DNA of 64,000 bases. It comes from Struthidea cinerea. Taxonomy: Eukaryota > Chordata > Aves > Passeriformes > Corcoracidae. Position 1 is the stretch's first letter, and every line of letters begins with the position of its first letter. This document shows positions 36,601 through 51,600 of this stretch, in pieces. Location of the stretch: positions 756,370 to 820,369 of the forward strand of contig VZTI01001819.1 of assembly GCA_013397865.1 (NCBI GenBank), read 5' to 3'. A program made the position numbers and the translations under genes. Below the pieces are notes generated by a model. That model did not search any database and was not told where the DNA came from. It saw only the letters and a program-made list of their open reading frames with translations.

Positions 36601-39600
36601 CTTTAAAGAAGATGCTTGCTGATATACTTCTGCATTGAAAAAGCTTACTAGTGTGATACCATCTTCTTGGAAATATTTCTAGTGTACTGAATGTGATACA
36701 AATTGTAAACATTTAAGGTGTAGCTTGGGCAGGCACTTAGAGGAGAACATGTCCAGACTACCAGTGTCCTGGAGCAGTGTTACAGGCAAATTCCGTGCTC
36801 TGTCAAGCAGCCAGCTAGAATGGAGTAATCACTATTCTTGATTTCATAGCAAACAAGTCTGAAACTCCTGAAGATGAGTGTGGAATTTACCAAGAAACTC
36901 ACTGCTGTCCACTAAGGGTTTTAAACACAGGATTGGGCTATCAATTGAGGCTGTAAGGAGGAATCACTGATTTAGGTTTATGCACAATGTAGAAACCAGG
37001 CATTTCTAACTACCACTCTCTGTAACTATTTACATCTTCTAAAGCCAATATATTCACAAGCATATGGATCTACTGCAGAACGCATGGTACAAATTATGAG
37101 TTTTTTATGTCACTGAAGTCTTCTGTATTTTTTGTGATAGTTTCTAACATTAAGAAGTTGGTAGACCCCATCAAAACAAACAAAGAGTGAAACAGAACAA
37201 ACCAACCACCCTCCTCCCCCCACCCAAACTCCCAAAAAACCCTCTGGAAAACTGTAAATAAAGTACATGTTTAGATGCTGTATTAGTTTCTGCATGCTTC
37301 TGAAAAAGCCTCAAATATTTCAATAACAAAAATTTACCTTTGAAATAAGCTTTCATTCCTATAGGTTTCTGTTGTGCAGAAAACAACATACCCCTAATCC
37401 TAGTGTAGTGGGTTGATGCTGGTTGGATGCCAGACACCCACCAAAGCCACTCACTCTCTCCCCTCTGCAGCTGGACAGGGGAGAGAAAATTTAATAAAGG
37501 GTTCATGGCTTGAGATAAGGTCTGGGAGAGATCACTCGCCAAATACAGTCATGGGCAGAATGGGCTTGAAGTAGAGATATGAAGTATGCAAACTTCTCTA
37601 ACGCGAGTCCATCTCACAAGCAACAGCTCTCTGTGAACTGCTGCTACTTGAGTCCCTCCCATGGGCAACAGCTGCCCTCAAACTGCTTCAGTGTGGGTCA
37701 CTCTTCCACGGGGTGCAATCCTCCAAGGACAGGCTGGTTCAGCCTGGGAACAGGGCCCCTCTCTCTACAGGTCTTCCACGGGCTCACAACCTCCTCTCAA
37801 GCATCCACCTGCTCAGGGTGGGTCTCCTCCATGGGCTGTGGATGGATCTCCATGCGCTGCAGGGGCACAGCTGTCTCACCGTGGTCTTCACTGTGGGCTG
37901 CAGGGGAATCTCGGCTCTGGAGCCTGGAGCACCTCCTGCCCCTCCTTCTGCACTGACCCCAGTGTCTGCAGAGCTGTTCCTCTCACATGTTCTCAGCCCG
38001 CTCTTCTCTGGCCACAATTACACCTGTGCAACAACTTTATTGTTTTAATTTCTTCTTAACTATATTATCACAGAGGTGTTACCACTATTTCTGATTGACC
38101 CAGCCTTGGCAAGGGGCACGTCCATCTTTGGAGCCACCAGGGATTGGCTCTGCTGGACACTGAGGAAGCTTCTGGCAGCTTCTCACAGAAGCCACCCCTG
38201 TAGCCCAGCCCCACCACCAAAAACCTGGCCATGCAAACCCAGTACACCTAGTTTTTGCCTTTACATTTTAACAAAGTAAAGAGAATGCTGGGCTGGATCC
38301 CAGAGTAGAGATGTGTGCTTAAGCAGAGTAAGAATTCACCAGCAAGTGTGTGTTTTATGAGACATGTTGACTCTTGTCATTACCTTCACTTTTCTGTGGT
38401 AGTTTTTTGGCCTTCAGCTTTTGTTACTCCTATGTGTTACAATTGGAGTCTCAAACTGAATCTCTTCTCATTACACGTCCATAAGTCTGAAAGTAATTTG
38501 ATTAAAGTAGCTTCTGTAGTCAGGTGACAGTATGTGTAGTAAGAGGAGAGGGAACTAGGGCCATTATCTCTGAATTTTTTTTCCTTGATTTTTGTTTTAT
38601 TTCAAATTACAACGAAGACAAACATTTTTGTTGAGCATCTTGTTCTGTAATAGAGGCGGCTCAGAGAAAGAAGAGGCACTGTGGCTTTCTATTTTCTCCT
38701 CTTTTCCTACTGCGCATCATTTTTCCCTTCTTGCTCCCTACCAGCTGAGTCACTTCACCCCTTTCAGCTGGAGTATGCTCCCCCTTTCTCCTCCCTTGCA
38801 GCTGTCTTACCGGCTTCCTGTTGTCATAGTGACAGTAAGGACCTGATGGGAAAGGAGATAGTGGGCAGCACCAACAACCTCTTTAGATCCCAGCAAAAAA
38901 GCCAACACTGTTAGAATTGCTGCCTCATTTGAGCAGACACCCAACACTTTGGAAATCTGACACTGCTTGACTACTTTCACCTTCTTGTTTCATAATGAAA
39001 ACATAATCAAGAGTGGCAAGGTAAAGTCAATATGGGGCGGGATGAAGGAGAAAGGCAGTAGACAGCTGGGTCTCTGTCTGCAAGTGCTTTGTGGTTCTGA
39101 ATCATAGTTCATCACATGTTAAAGCAGGAAATTTAATTGGTTTGTAGGTCTTGGGATATTTCTGATCACGTGATATTTTCATTTTGGTTATTAGCTGTAT
39201 AGTTGATTGCATGCAAAATTCTAACCTCCACTGCTCTGCTATTGCCCGTGAACCTGTTGGTATTAAGCCACAGCAAAATTTTGCTGTCCTACATGTTAAG
39301 ACCCAAATATCCACTGACAGACAACACACTTGTTGAATATTAGGTGTGACCCTGGCTCATCCTCTTGCTGTGAGGGACCATGTTACTCTTTCTAAGACTT
39401 GTTTCAATGCACTATTTTCAATTTTCAAATTGAAAATAAAATAGAGAACAGGGGAAGAGCCTTTTTTAAGAATAAAATGCTTTTCTGCATTCATATTAAC
39501 TTGGTGTTTAAATACTCTGGACACTGTAAAAACAGTAGAAAGATTGTTTCTAACATGAAGGGACTTAGTGTGGCTGAGTGGACAAGGAAAATAAAGACGG

Positions 39601-42600
39601 TAAAAATGTGTGTAGTATTAACCATGTCTTTTTTTCTTAAACAGCTTTCTGCATGTATTTTGTATGACATACAGAAAATGCTGCTGTCTCATGTTGAAAG
39701 TCAGAATCAGGCCTACCTCATGATTGCATTTTATAGTTTGGTTTTTTTATAGCAGTAGTAGTTTATGGCAATTTGTAGGCTTAACAGCCACACATTGATG
39801 TAGCTTCTAGTAGATTGTCTCAATTCAGTCTCCACTGCGGAAATTTCTTGATCTCATATCCTTTGCCTTTGTTTACTGCCCTCTGCAAAGTTTACAGGTA
39901 CCAGTTTAGAAGTACTGGACAACCCCCAGTACAACTGTAACCTGTGCCAAGGAAGCTATGAAAATCATCTTCCATCAGTCTCCCATTCGTGGTAGTTTTG
40001 CTAAATAATTTTGATAGTTTTGTTCCATTTTCCTTCCATTTTATCCCTGCAAGCAGAAATTGGCTCTTAAGTAGAGTTCAAATCACTAACAGGGCATATT
40101 CCATCAGAGCCTTCTGTATTGTAGACTGTTGGAGAGAAAGGAAACTCCTGCCTTCACTGTAGGCTCAGGATGGTTCAGTATTACATGCTGTGTGTTGCCC
40201 ATGCCATGCATCAGCCTCACTCACCCACTTTCTTTCCAGCGATCTGTGGAGGGCTGAGAAAATGGATATTGCTATAGCAAAAGACAGAAATACCAGTGTA
40301 CACAAATGTATTGCTGTAATCTAGCCAAAATGCAGTACAGGCAATCTGAAGTGCATTCCAAGGATCCCCAGTTGCTCTGAGCAGCTTATGATTGAACAAA
40401 GCTGCTGCATCTCTGTACCAATAGTTCCATTTCCCAGCTGCCTCAGCTGTCACAGGTGTGGAGGAGGCAGTAGGGCCAATAGGCAGTCTCTCCTGAGAGA
40501 AAGCAAATCCCTTCCAGCAGCTGCACCTGTGGCTCTATGCAGCTGATAGTGCTGCATCTCACCAACTCCTCTCCTGAAATCTGAATGTGCTGGTCCTCTG
40601 GGCTGGTATAACCAGCACAGCTGTACTGACATGACTGATTCTGCAAGTTTGCAGTTAGCTGTGGGCTCAGCTCTGTAGGGGTGTAGTGGGGAACATGGGC
40701 GACAGGCCTTCACTGACTTGTGGGATGCTGCCAGCATCTGACACTTCCTTCCTTGATGCAGATACTTTAAACAATAGCTTTGAATGTCTGGTCTTGGTGT
40801 AGCTGGTCTAAGGACAGGTGAAGATTTGTGTGAATTCATACCTGTTCTGCCTGCTTCTGTGCTATACTGTAAGAACTGGGTAGCCTCAAAGCTTTTTGTT
40901 TCTGGGTGCATGGATGATATTTGGAAAGGACTTACTTATATCTCACCCAACAAACCCTCTCTGCATCTTGCTGTGGAGAGAGTGGGACAGAACGCAGAAA
41001 CAGTTTTATGCAACTATTTTTGCTTTGTTAGGATGATGATACCAATTTTTCACCAATCTAAATGAATGAGCGTGAATGAAAGGTTTCTTCAGATGCTTTT
41101 TTTAAAAAAAAATATTTAAAAGTTGAATTCCTAAATTTTCGGAACATTGAGAGAATGTAATATAGGCTAATTTTCTGGTAAGTCCAGCTTTAAGGTGTGT
41201 GGAACAGGATGAAAAAGGCCGTGTGCCCTAAAGTCCTGACTGCTAGAAACAAGTTCTGCCATTCAAATCTTTTTAGTACATTACCCTCAGTGGAGGTTGT
41301 GGTGGTTTTGGAACAGGACCACGGTGTGAGTGTAACACTGAACTGGATATCAGCATCCTTGCACAGCTAACCACAAAACTAAATTTATTTTGTTAATTTT
41401 TTTCGCTGGCAAATAGCCATTGCACTATCACGATGCCAGATATAATATTAGATACAACATTTGTTTTGGTAGCTTGAATAATAGGTTAGCTAGATGCAAA
41501 ACTCTGAAATATAATGGAACTGTAATGGTTACCACACCTTAAGGAGAGCTTAACACACATTTAATAAAAAAGGTGCATCTTTAATGCACTATGGGCTTAA
41601 TTCCTTTCATGCTTCCATCTTAAATTCAATTTAGGTACTTTCTTATCTGGATGGCTTAGGTTTGCAGTGTGTTCACAAACCATTCCAGTCTTTTCACATT
41701 TAGGTATGCACTCTGTTGGAGTAGTATGTCAGCATTTCTTGAGTACTTAGAAATGGACACATCTTTTGTCAGTCTGGACAAATAAAGAGCTCTATCCAAT
41801 TTTTTGGTCACTGTCTGTCTGAAGATGAAAAGTTAAAAGCTAATACTGTCTACTGCATGTCTTCTCACATATAGAATGCTTTGTTATTCCCATTATGAAA
41901 TGACATGTAAGACAAATTTCCAAAAATTACAAAGGCGTACAACATTCAGTTGATAAAACTAATTTGCTGTGAAACTTTATGGGAAGTGGCTATTAATAAA
42001 TACAGGAACTGTGTATCTAGTTGCTCAGCTAGCTTTCCAGAGGAAGCAGCAAATACAGTGAAGACATCTTAAGGAGTTCTTAGTGCTCATTTATGGCACA
42101 TATTCTTTTCCAGCCTTCATTCAGTATACTAAAAACCTTAATTTGTGACTGACAAATTTAGATCAGTTCTCTGTTAACTTTTAGACAAGGTAGCAGAATT
42201 AAGTTGTGCACCTTTATTAAGAGTCATTCCTCAGAGAATCTGCCTTTACTGAATGCTCAGATCAAGGCACTTCTCAAATTACAAGCTATGTAAGATAGAA
42301 AAGATTCTGCTGTGGAAGCCCAAACATACAAAGACATGAGCAAAAACATGCATATAGTAATGCGGTTGATATTGATCCAGTGCTGATAGATCAGCACAGA
42401 GAGGCAGCAACTGCTGCAGGCTCCAGGGCTGCTCTGCAGTTCTGTAACACTTCATACCCTGAACTGCTGCAGTACAACACATTTGTGCATGAACGTGAGG
42501 GGTTTTTTTCCACCTCTTCACTGAAGCATATGAGAATACTCTACTACACTGCTTGAATAATTAGAAGAGTGAGGCACCTAGTGATATTACAGTAAGTGAT

Positions 42601-45600
42601 GATAATGAAGTCTGTCTAGGATCAAACTTTCTGTTTGGAGGAGCCTGTCTCTTTTTATGTGAGCCCAGAAAGGGGAGTGAATATTATGGGAGCTTTTACA
42701 TGGCAGTTACATACCGTAGCTGAACTGTGGCACTTTTACTGAAAAGAACATAATGTCTACCCTTCTTGTTCTTCTGCCAGATAAAAGAATTTATTGATTC
42801 TTTGTTCAGTACTTTATTTAGTATATAGGTGAACACTGTAGAGGAGAGAAATACTAATCTGTTACAGCTCCTTAAGAAATAAAAATACATAGCCTTAGGA
42901 TAAGTGGGAAGACTTAATGTAATAAACCAGTGATAGAGCTCTTCCACTTTCAGGATATATATTTAATTTTGTCTTTTTTTGCCATCTTTTCTCCTCCTGA
43001 GAAAAAATGCCAGATTTTCTTGGCATCCTTCTCCCTTGTGGCACTTGCCAATGAAAATCTTGCATTTACCTCCATGTAGTGGGCTGACCCTGGCTGGATT
43101 CCAGACACCCACCAAAGCCTCTTTCTCACTCCCCTCTGCACCTGGACAGGGGAGATAAAATACAGTGAAGAGTTCATAGGTTGAGATAAGTAGCAGGAGA
43201 GATCACTCATGAAATACTGTCACAGGCAAAACATTCTCAAAATTAGAGGATAGTATTTGAATTTATTATTAAAAAAATCAGAGCAGAATAATGAGAAGTA
43301 AAAACAGACCTTAAAACACCTTCCCCCCACCTCTCCCTCCTTCTCAGCTCTACCTCCTTCCCAGAGGGGGATAGGGAGATGGGGAATGGGGTTTATGGTC
43401 AGTTCATCACAGGTTGTTTCTCCTGCTGCTCAGGGAGAGGAGTCCTTCCCCTGCTCCAGCTTGGGGTTCCCCCCACAGAGGATACTTCACCATGAACTTC
43501 TCCAATATGAGTCCCTCCCACAGGTAACAGTCCTCCACTACGGCCTCAGTCCTTCAGGCACCCCCTGTTCCAGCAGGGGTCCTCCACAGGGTCACAAGTC
43601 CCACCAGCAAACCTGCTCCAGTGTGGGCTCCTCTCTCCACAGGTCTGCAGGTCCCTGCTACTACCGTAATTTTAGCCCGGTTCCGTGGGTTTCTACTAGC
43701 CCACAGAACCTGGGGCATATTCAGTAATACAGTCAGGTGGCAAAGAGGCAGGAAGGAGATTCGCTTATCATCCTGCTGGATGGTTTATTCCATGTTGTAC
43801 AGCCGAACTCCAAAGCAAATCTGAAACCCGATCCCGAGGGTCCCCGTTTTATCCGGGGCCAGGGAGAAAGGTGGGATTAGGGAATGGGGACCAATGGGAG
43901 AATGCCAGGGGAGTGACGAGGCTTACAGCCAACCGGGAGATCCAAACCGGGACAGACCATACCAAGGAAACAAAGCATCCCAGGGGATGCTTCTGTTCGC
44001 CCTTACACAAAGACATTGCCGACCCCCACACCCTGCCAGGAGCCTGCTCCAGCACGGGCCTCCCATGGGTTCACAACCTCCTCTCAGGCATCCACCTGCT
44101 CAGGATGGGTCTCCTCCATGGGCTGCAGGTGGATCTCTGCATCCCTGTGGATCTCCATGGGCTGCAGGAGCACTGCCTCACCATGGGCTGCACCACGGGC
44201 TGCAGGGGAGTCTGGGCTCTGGTGTCTGGAGCACCTCCTCCCCTCCTTCTGCACTGACCCTGGTGTCTGCAGAGCTGTTCCTCTCACATGTTCTCAGCCC
44301 ACTCTTCTCTGGCTGCAATTACAGCTGTGCAATAGCTTTTTCAATTCTTCTTAAATGTGTTATCCCGTAGGGGTTACCATCATTTCTAATTGGCCCAGCC
44401 TTGGCCAGGGGCACATCCATCCTGGAGCTGTGTGGCATTGACTCTGCTGGACATGGAGGAAGCTTCTGGTAGTGGCTCACAGAAGCCACCCCTGTAGCGC
44501 CCTTGCTACCAAAACCTGGCCATGCAAACCCAGTACACTCCATTACTGTCTCTCAGGCTCTTGGGGTTTAATTTCGGGAGCTTCTCCCCCTCCATGTTTT
44601 CTGATACCGCCTTTTTTTTTTTTCTCTGCTCTTCAGTGATTCTTTTACTACCATTGCCCATGATTGTTTTAGAGCATACAGGTACACGGTAAAATAAATA
44701 CTCATAGGCAGTTCTGAAATGCTGCTCGACTGAATGTTGGTACCATAATCTTGAATATGTTATTGATGGGTGGAGCCTTTAGTGCTAAATATACAGCTTT
44801 GGATGGAGATTATTTTTTTTCCTCTGAAAGGGAAGAATATATCAAGGAAAAATGAAAGATTATCAAATACAATATGCAGTGTTTCCTTATTTGTGTTACT
44901 TATGTGTGCGTGTTTCTAATGTCAAGTTGTAAAATAGTTTTCTGATTGCATGTAATTTAGATGCATAATTCAGTAATCTCAAGAAAAAAATATGTTGCAG
45001 TATTTTGTTTGATATATATCTAGCAATCATAATGGTATACAACATTCACTAATAATCAGAAATCTTAGCATTTGAAAATAACCTTCACACTTTGTTTAGT
45101 ATAAAACCATGTGTACTTTTCATAGAGAACTTCAGCAAAAGCTTTAGAGATAGTGTTACATGTTCTTCTGGCAAAAGAACTTGTATATATGCAGAAAAAT
45201 ATGTAAGTAAAAGTACAATGATTACATTGTTTGAATGTGTTCTATAGTGACCTACAATGCTTTTCCTTTTCACTCTAACTCTGGCATTTTTCTTCTATTA
45301 AATACATTCTCATAGTAATATATAAATTCTATTAAATTGAAGTGCCTCTACTAGTTACATTAATAGCTGTATAAACTTCCATTGTGTATTATATATCTGT
45401 TAGTTCAAATGTATTTACAAGGTTTTTATGCTTCCCCTTTTTTATACCTTTTCTTTTAATGGCAGTAGTTTTGTACACTTAAACTTGCTTGCAGTGAAAT
45501 GCTTATGTTAAAAGCCAAGTAAATGGAAAGCACTGAATTATTTTGAGCTGTTTGCAGCCTATTCTCTGGTGATCTTCTGTCAACTTTTTGTGTCACCATG

Positions 45601-48600
45601 CTTGTTAGTACAGTGGAAGTTCTCTCTACCTGCTACAGTGTAAGATAATGGCAGAAGTTAATCTTACGTAAAATCCTGATTAGCATGTATCTCCTTGTGG
45701 GGGTGAGTGAGTAATAAAATATCAGCTACAGTTTCCCTTAATGCTGCCCAGCCAGAGAAGTAGCCAACCCCACAGAGCCAGGCATCTGCTGTGTCCATCC
45801 AGAGGGCCCCCATTCCCAGTCTGGCTTTCACAGAGGTCAGTGAATGGCAACTTGGCAACAGATGACTTTTATGAAGGAATCAGGAGCGGAACTGAACAAC
45901 CATTGCTTGTGATTTCAAACCCAGCATTCCAGTGAAACCTTAAGAATCTTGACTTTGCTAATAAGATGGGCAGGTAGCTTGTAACCTTACTACAGACTTC
46001 TTGGACTTTATTTTAATTTAAATTAGTGGATTTTGATCAGATCTGTCCTGCTTTCTTTTTGCTCTTCTCTGGTGTATAAGAAAATGTCCCACTTTCTCAT
46101 CGTTTATTTTGCATCTCCTTTGGAAAAAATCAAAACAGAGCTGAGCGGTGCATAAACCCATTGATTTTTAGGACTTGTATAGAACATAGTGCATTGGTTT
46201 TGGTGGTTTGGTTTGGTTTTGATTTTTAAAAAGTGCTTTTTCATGTAGTAAACAGCCATCCAGGAGTCTTTATAAAACATAAACGTTACTTTTCAAGGAG
46301 GCAGTTTTGGTGACCTGTACTCCACAGGAGATACTCAGGTTGATAAGTATGCAATAACTTTTCATGTGCTTCATGTATAGCATGTGATACAGCCATGGGA
46401 GTAATAATAGCATAGTGCAAAAGCAGTTGGATAGTTTGTACAGATACAAACAGCAGCAATCATGTAATATATATATTTCTTACAGAAGCACACAGATCTC
46501 TTTATGTTACCTGCTTAACTAGCCTGCACTGTCTAGTCAGCTGTAAAAATTTGTGTGCTCTCAAGGTGGAAAAGAAAAGGCCAAATGAAGCTATAGTCTG
46601 TGACTCCAGCAGAACATTTGCATTTGCAATGATATTTTTTTTTCTACCAGCCTTGTGTTTGTTAATTAAAATTAAGGAAACTGTTACTGCTTAAACAAAT
46701 TGAAAAATTATTCTTGAGCCTATGTTCCTTGCATCTAAATCCAGCATCTTTACTTTATGTAGCTGACTTACAATATTGGGAACGAGCTTGTGCCTGGAAC
46801 CTACAAGAGGGCTCTTGTTTGTTCTATACAAGTAAAATGAAGAAACTTTTTTTTACATTTTCTTGTTTAAATAAAATTATGCATGATGCATATCATCAGG
46901 CTCTGAATATATTCCCCTAGTGTCAGAAAATTTTCTGTGGTGTAGTACTTGTTTAGGGGAAAAGTGAAATATGACAGTCCATTAAGAGTTGGACTTGATG
47001 ATCCTTGTGGGTCCCTTCCAACTCAGGGGATTCTGTGATTCTGTGATATCATTTAGCCTGGAGAGGGACTTCCTAGACCCAGATTTATTCCTCTTCTCAC
47101 ATACTTCTTACCTGCTGCTTGGTATTTCATTCAGGAAGAACATCCTGCCTAAAAGTCAACATATGTGGTTGAAGTTAGATGCTTGTGGCAGGATCAGCTC
47201 TCTTTATTCCTTCCCCAAAGGAATGGCATTTTACACCAACAAGGAAATTTACTTGCATCCCAACTGGATTAATAGTAGTATGTATCAGCCAGCTCATGAA
47301 AGCAAGTGAGAGATTCATTTAGTAATGAACATCTAAGTGTATCAAAGACGAAAAAGCCTGCTTATCCATAGCATATTATGGGTAGTCTGTGATTGACAGC
47401 TATTGATGCCTAAGGTTCTGTGATGTTGAAAAGAAAAATTAAACCGACTTTGTAGAGGTGTTAGGCAGTGCACCAAGTAAAGATGAAAAGCATTAGCATC
47501 ACACTAACCTGGATTGGGGTACAGTGTGTAATGGAAGAAACTGCATTCTACAAGCCGATGACAGATTTTAAAATTTGTATGAAATACAAAGTCGAGTGTA
47601 GACAGATAAACACATTTCCCTTTATCATAGCAGGGTTATTTCACAGATCATGTCATATAACTGAAAAAGTGTAACAATGTCTCTCTTATTTTCAAAGGAT
47701 GATACTATTATTCAATGAGATGCAGAGCAACTCTTACTTTTCAACAACTTAAATGGGAACCAAAAACAACTCGAGACTTTACTAACCTGAATAGACAAGT
47801 TGTTATGCTCCTGTTGCCATTTTAAATGCTTTACTTTTGGGAAGCGGCGCAAGAAATCCTGGCAATGATAGAGACTGATCCATGTTATCCCAGTAACATT
47901 TTACTGTGCCCAGAAATAGGTGGTTTGATAGTGTAAAGATGATGTACAATGGATGCAACACCTGGGAAAGTAGAATGTGCACACTACGTGATCTCTTGTT
48001 GAGAACATGTGACAAAATTATTTCAGTCACTTTCCAAACATTTATTTTTGTAACTGATGCTGTTTTTGTGGTTGCTGGGTTTTGTGGTTGTTTTTTTTAA
48101 AAATTTATTATTATGAATAATCACACGTTTATGTCATATATCATATTTCATTCTTTGAAAATCTGTAGCTGCTTAGTACACAAGCCAGGGTGGAGCCCTT
48201 AGGAGATGAGGAGACACACACTGAGAGGGAATAACTTTATAGAATGTGAGGGACACACAGGTTGTAGAGGAATGATGGCCAAGGAATAAACCCTCTATAC
48301 AGCAGAGACCAGAAGTTTGCTGAGAACAATGGGAACCCAGGCTTCAGAGGGAGATTCCCTAGAGACCCAGAGAACACTGTGCAGACTGTTCTGCAACTCT
48401 GGAAGTATCTGGTGTGCTGAACTGAGAACAAGGCTAAAAAAAGAGGATTGATTTACGAGGATGCAGTGTGCAAGGTGGAGATAAAGTTATGTATGTATAG
48501 TTTCGTTTCAATTTTCTTCATTTTGAGTTTTCCCCACCCCCAGAAAAGAAATCAGCTGTTCTAGTGTCTGTTCTAATAAAACCTAGCTTTCCTATTAACA

Positions 48601-51600
48601 AGCTGGTTTGGAATGTTCACTATGGGAAAATGTTTGAGCAGTGTGACCGCACAGCTCTGTGCAGGGCAGGGCCTGCTGCACCACAACATGCAGTCAAGAA
48701 CAAGCCTGCAGCCCAGGGAAGACTGTGGCACCAGCGTCACATCTATTACAAACTGACAAATTAGCAAATTACAGTTGTTCTAGATCTTCCCTGTGATTTT
48801 GCTTGTTTTTCCAGCATACCTGCCTGCATGTTCATATGTATGATTAGTTCAAGACAGAGCACTTGGTCATTAAGAAATTAGTTACTGATTCAATACACAA
48901 TTAATTTAGATGTGATAAATACAAGTAAGCTTAATCCATGTCCTAAAACATCCCTGTTTTTACAAAGCTGCTTGGAAACTGTGTAAGTAAATGTAATTCG
49001 AATCTATTTTAAGATCCAAAGATAAATGGATGAAAGAAATAAAATAAAACATGTGGAAGTTCTGCATTCTTTCAGACTTTACTTTTCTGGAGTGTTTTGA
49101 AATAGGGTTTACTGGAAGAACCATGTAATAAATTGCAGTTGTGGCAGCTCTTTCCTATATGGGGTTAAATAATTGTTTATTAGATGCTTTGTAAAAAGTT
49201 AAGAAATATTGGAAAATATTGCAAAAAATAGAATTGAGGTGTAAACTGAAATATTGAGGTGATGAATGCCGTAAGTTGGGGTTGGGGGGTTGTTGCTGAA
49301 TATCTTCATTTTGCTGTGTCAGTGTCTGTACTTTTATGTAGCTCTTCTGTGCTAAAGATTGTACTTAAGTTTAGATCTACTCTTAGATGCTGTTTTATCA
49401 CAGGGGAAAGCTACATATCTGTTTTCCAGTAGATAACCTGTTTTTCCAGTATTTCCCATTTTCTGGTCTGTGTTCGTATACTCTTAATAACATCTAAACA
49501 TTTTCTGCTATTTTAGCTGGTATATTTGGAAAGAACATTTTAAATGCTGCGCAGAATTTTAAGATTGCAACGTTTCTTATCATTTCTGGTGTTATTCTGA
49601 GCAAAGGGGGACCTTTGGATTCTTTAACCATTGGTTGAAAACCATCTCTGTGAGAAGAAGCTTTGAAGAAAACTCTGAAGGTGTGTTTGTGTCCTGAAAA
49701 TTAAAAGAAAGAACAAATTTTTGAAGTGAAAATGTGACGTCAGATGTTTAAAATGTTTCCAGTCTTTTAATATAAATGCACGAGTCTCCCCCTCCCATTC
49801 ATAGTGGTTCTATCTGTTCCCATGCAGAGATGTAATCTTATTTAGCCAAAGACTAAGAAGATTTCTCTATTTAGTAGCAATTAGTCTTTGTGGCTAATTA
49901 AGATAATTGAGCATTTCTGATTTAGTAGCCTTCAAAATAGTTACTGGTTGTCATTGAATCTCTCTTTTTTCTTGTCTGTGAATATGCTTGGCTTTGTGAT
50001 TTTACTTTATATATTTATGAGTAAACATAATTCTCAGTGGTTTTGGGGACCACAACTGAGCCCATTTAGGAAGTGCTGTATGATGCCTGTAAACAATGGT
50101 GACTGAGTCTGATTGTTTGCACATCACCCCAAAATGCCAAAATGAATGAAGACAGTGAGTTTGAAAGTTAAAACAATAAAAGATCACTAAAAGGTCAAAA
50201 TATTTGCTTTCGTTTAAAAATTAAGTCATTGAATGGTACAGAATTTGTATCAGAAATGTCGCTATTTAAGAAAGATTGGGGGCTTCATGAAGTATAGCTT
50301 TCTGTATATAATGACAGGAGGCCCAAAACGTTACTGCTAAAATAAATTTCTACATTAAAATAGTATCAGATATCTCCTGGATGCCTTAGACCAGTGTGTG
50401 CTTGGACTGAGTGTACATATCAAAAAGCAAAGCAAGCTTAGAGTCTGTTTCATTGTATATCCATCTGGGATTGGGAATGCTCACTGCTGAAAGATCAGAG
50501 AAGCAGCAGAGAGAGCAGTAATGGGATCTTCAGTTTCTCCATTTGTGTCTCATCAGGATGTTGTGAAAAGTTTCAGATTTGAGACGCAGTCAATAACCAA
50601 GACATTGGTTAGTGGAGCTGTGAGAGGAAATGAGACCCTTCACTTTATCCTACATAGAGTTTGGTTCACAAGAGGCACATCACAACAGCAACCATTGGGT
50701 TCAATGTGCTGAAACAACAGGAAACAAACAACAATCCACAACAGTTCAAGAAGGCACACTACACCAAAAAAAAGCTACTTACTAAAAAGAACCTTAAAAA
50801 GGTCAGCTAAGAGAAGGAAGTTGTACCAGGTGGTATGGAAGCTACTTAAGGACACCATATGTGATATTCAAGGCCAGCGCCCACCACCTGTCATGAAAGG
50901 CTTGAGAAAAAGCAAGAGAAAGACAGCAGAGCCAGACAACAGAGTAAAGGAAGTTGTTAGAAAGAAGTAGGTGTCTTTTAAAAAAATGAATTCACACCCA
51001 AATGATGTATTAAACATATTTAAATGTAAGAACAGGGTAAGACAGGCGAAGGAGTGTTTGAGCAAATGTTATATAGAGTTAAAACTGGCAATAGGTCTTA
51101 CTTCTGATGCACCAGGAGCAATGTGTCTGCTACTCTTTTGAGCCAATAATCGTGGTGTAGAATGAGTATTTAGAGAGGCCTGTTTCAGAGAAGTTAAATA
51201 AATCCTTTGCATTGATGTTCGCTGTGGAAAAAATACTATGGAGAATCCCATGATGCAGCACTTCCTCCTGGCTTTTCTGAAAGGATATGTGAAATTGAAG
51301 TGATTTAATGGTCATGCAACAAAATAAATTCATGAAATAAAATCACAAGTACCAGATTTTATTCACATAAACTTTCTAAAAGAATTTAAGGGAAAAAAAT
51401 TGCCCACATTACTGACAATGATGCATAGATACTCAATTTTCAAATTGCCTTGTTGTCCGAGTCTTTGAGGTTAGATACTGTGAAGCCAGTTTTTTAAAAC
51501 AGTTCTTAAACCATCCAAGGAACTTCAAGCCTGTAATCTTGTTGTTTGTTTTAGGCAGTTCAGCACAAATTATGATGCAAAATAATATTTGTGGATGCTT

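Noticed and set aside
40450..40911. 153-codon minus-strand open frame
   Set aside because: No recognisable domain, and overlapping frames on the other strand are similar in length. It looks like chance in a locally GC-richer part of intron 3.
43386..44370. Several overlapping frames of 112-158 codons on the plus strand
   Set aside because: They lie entirely in the family A LTR and its nested LTR. Three overlapping frames are open at once, a composition effect of the CTGCTCCAG-type repeats.
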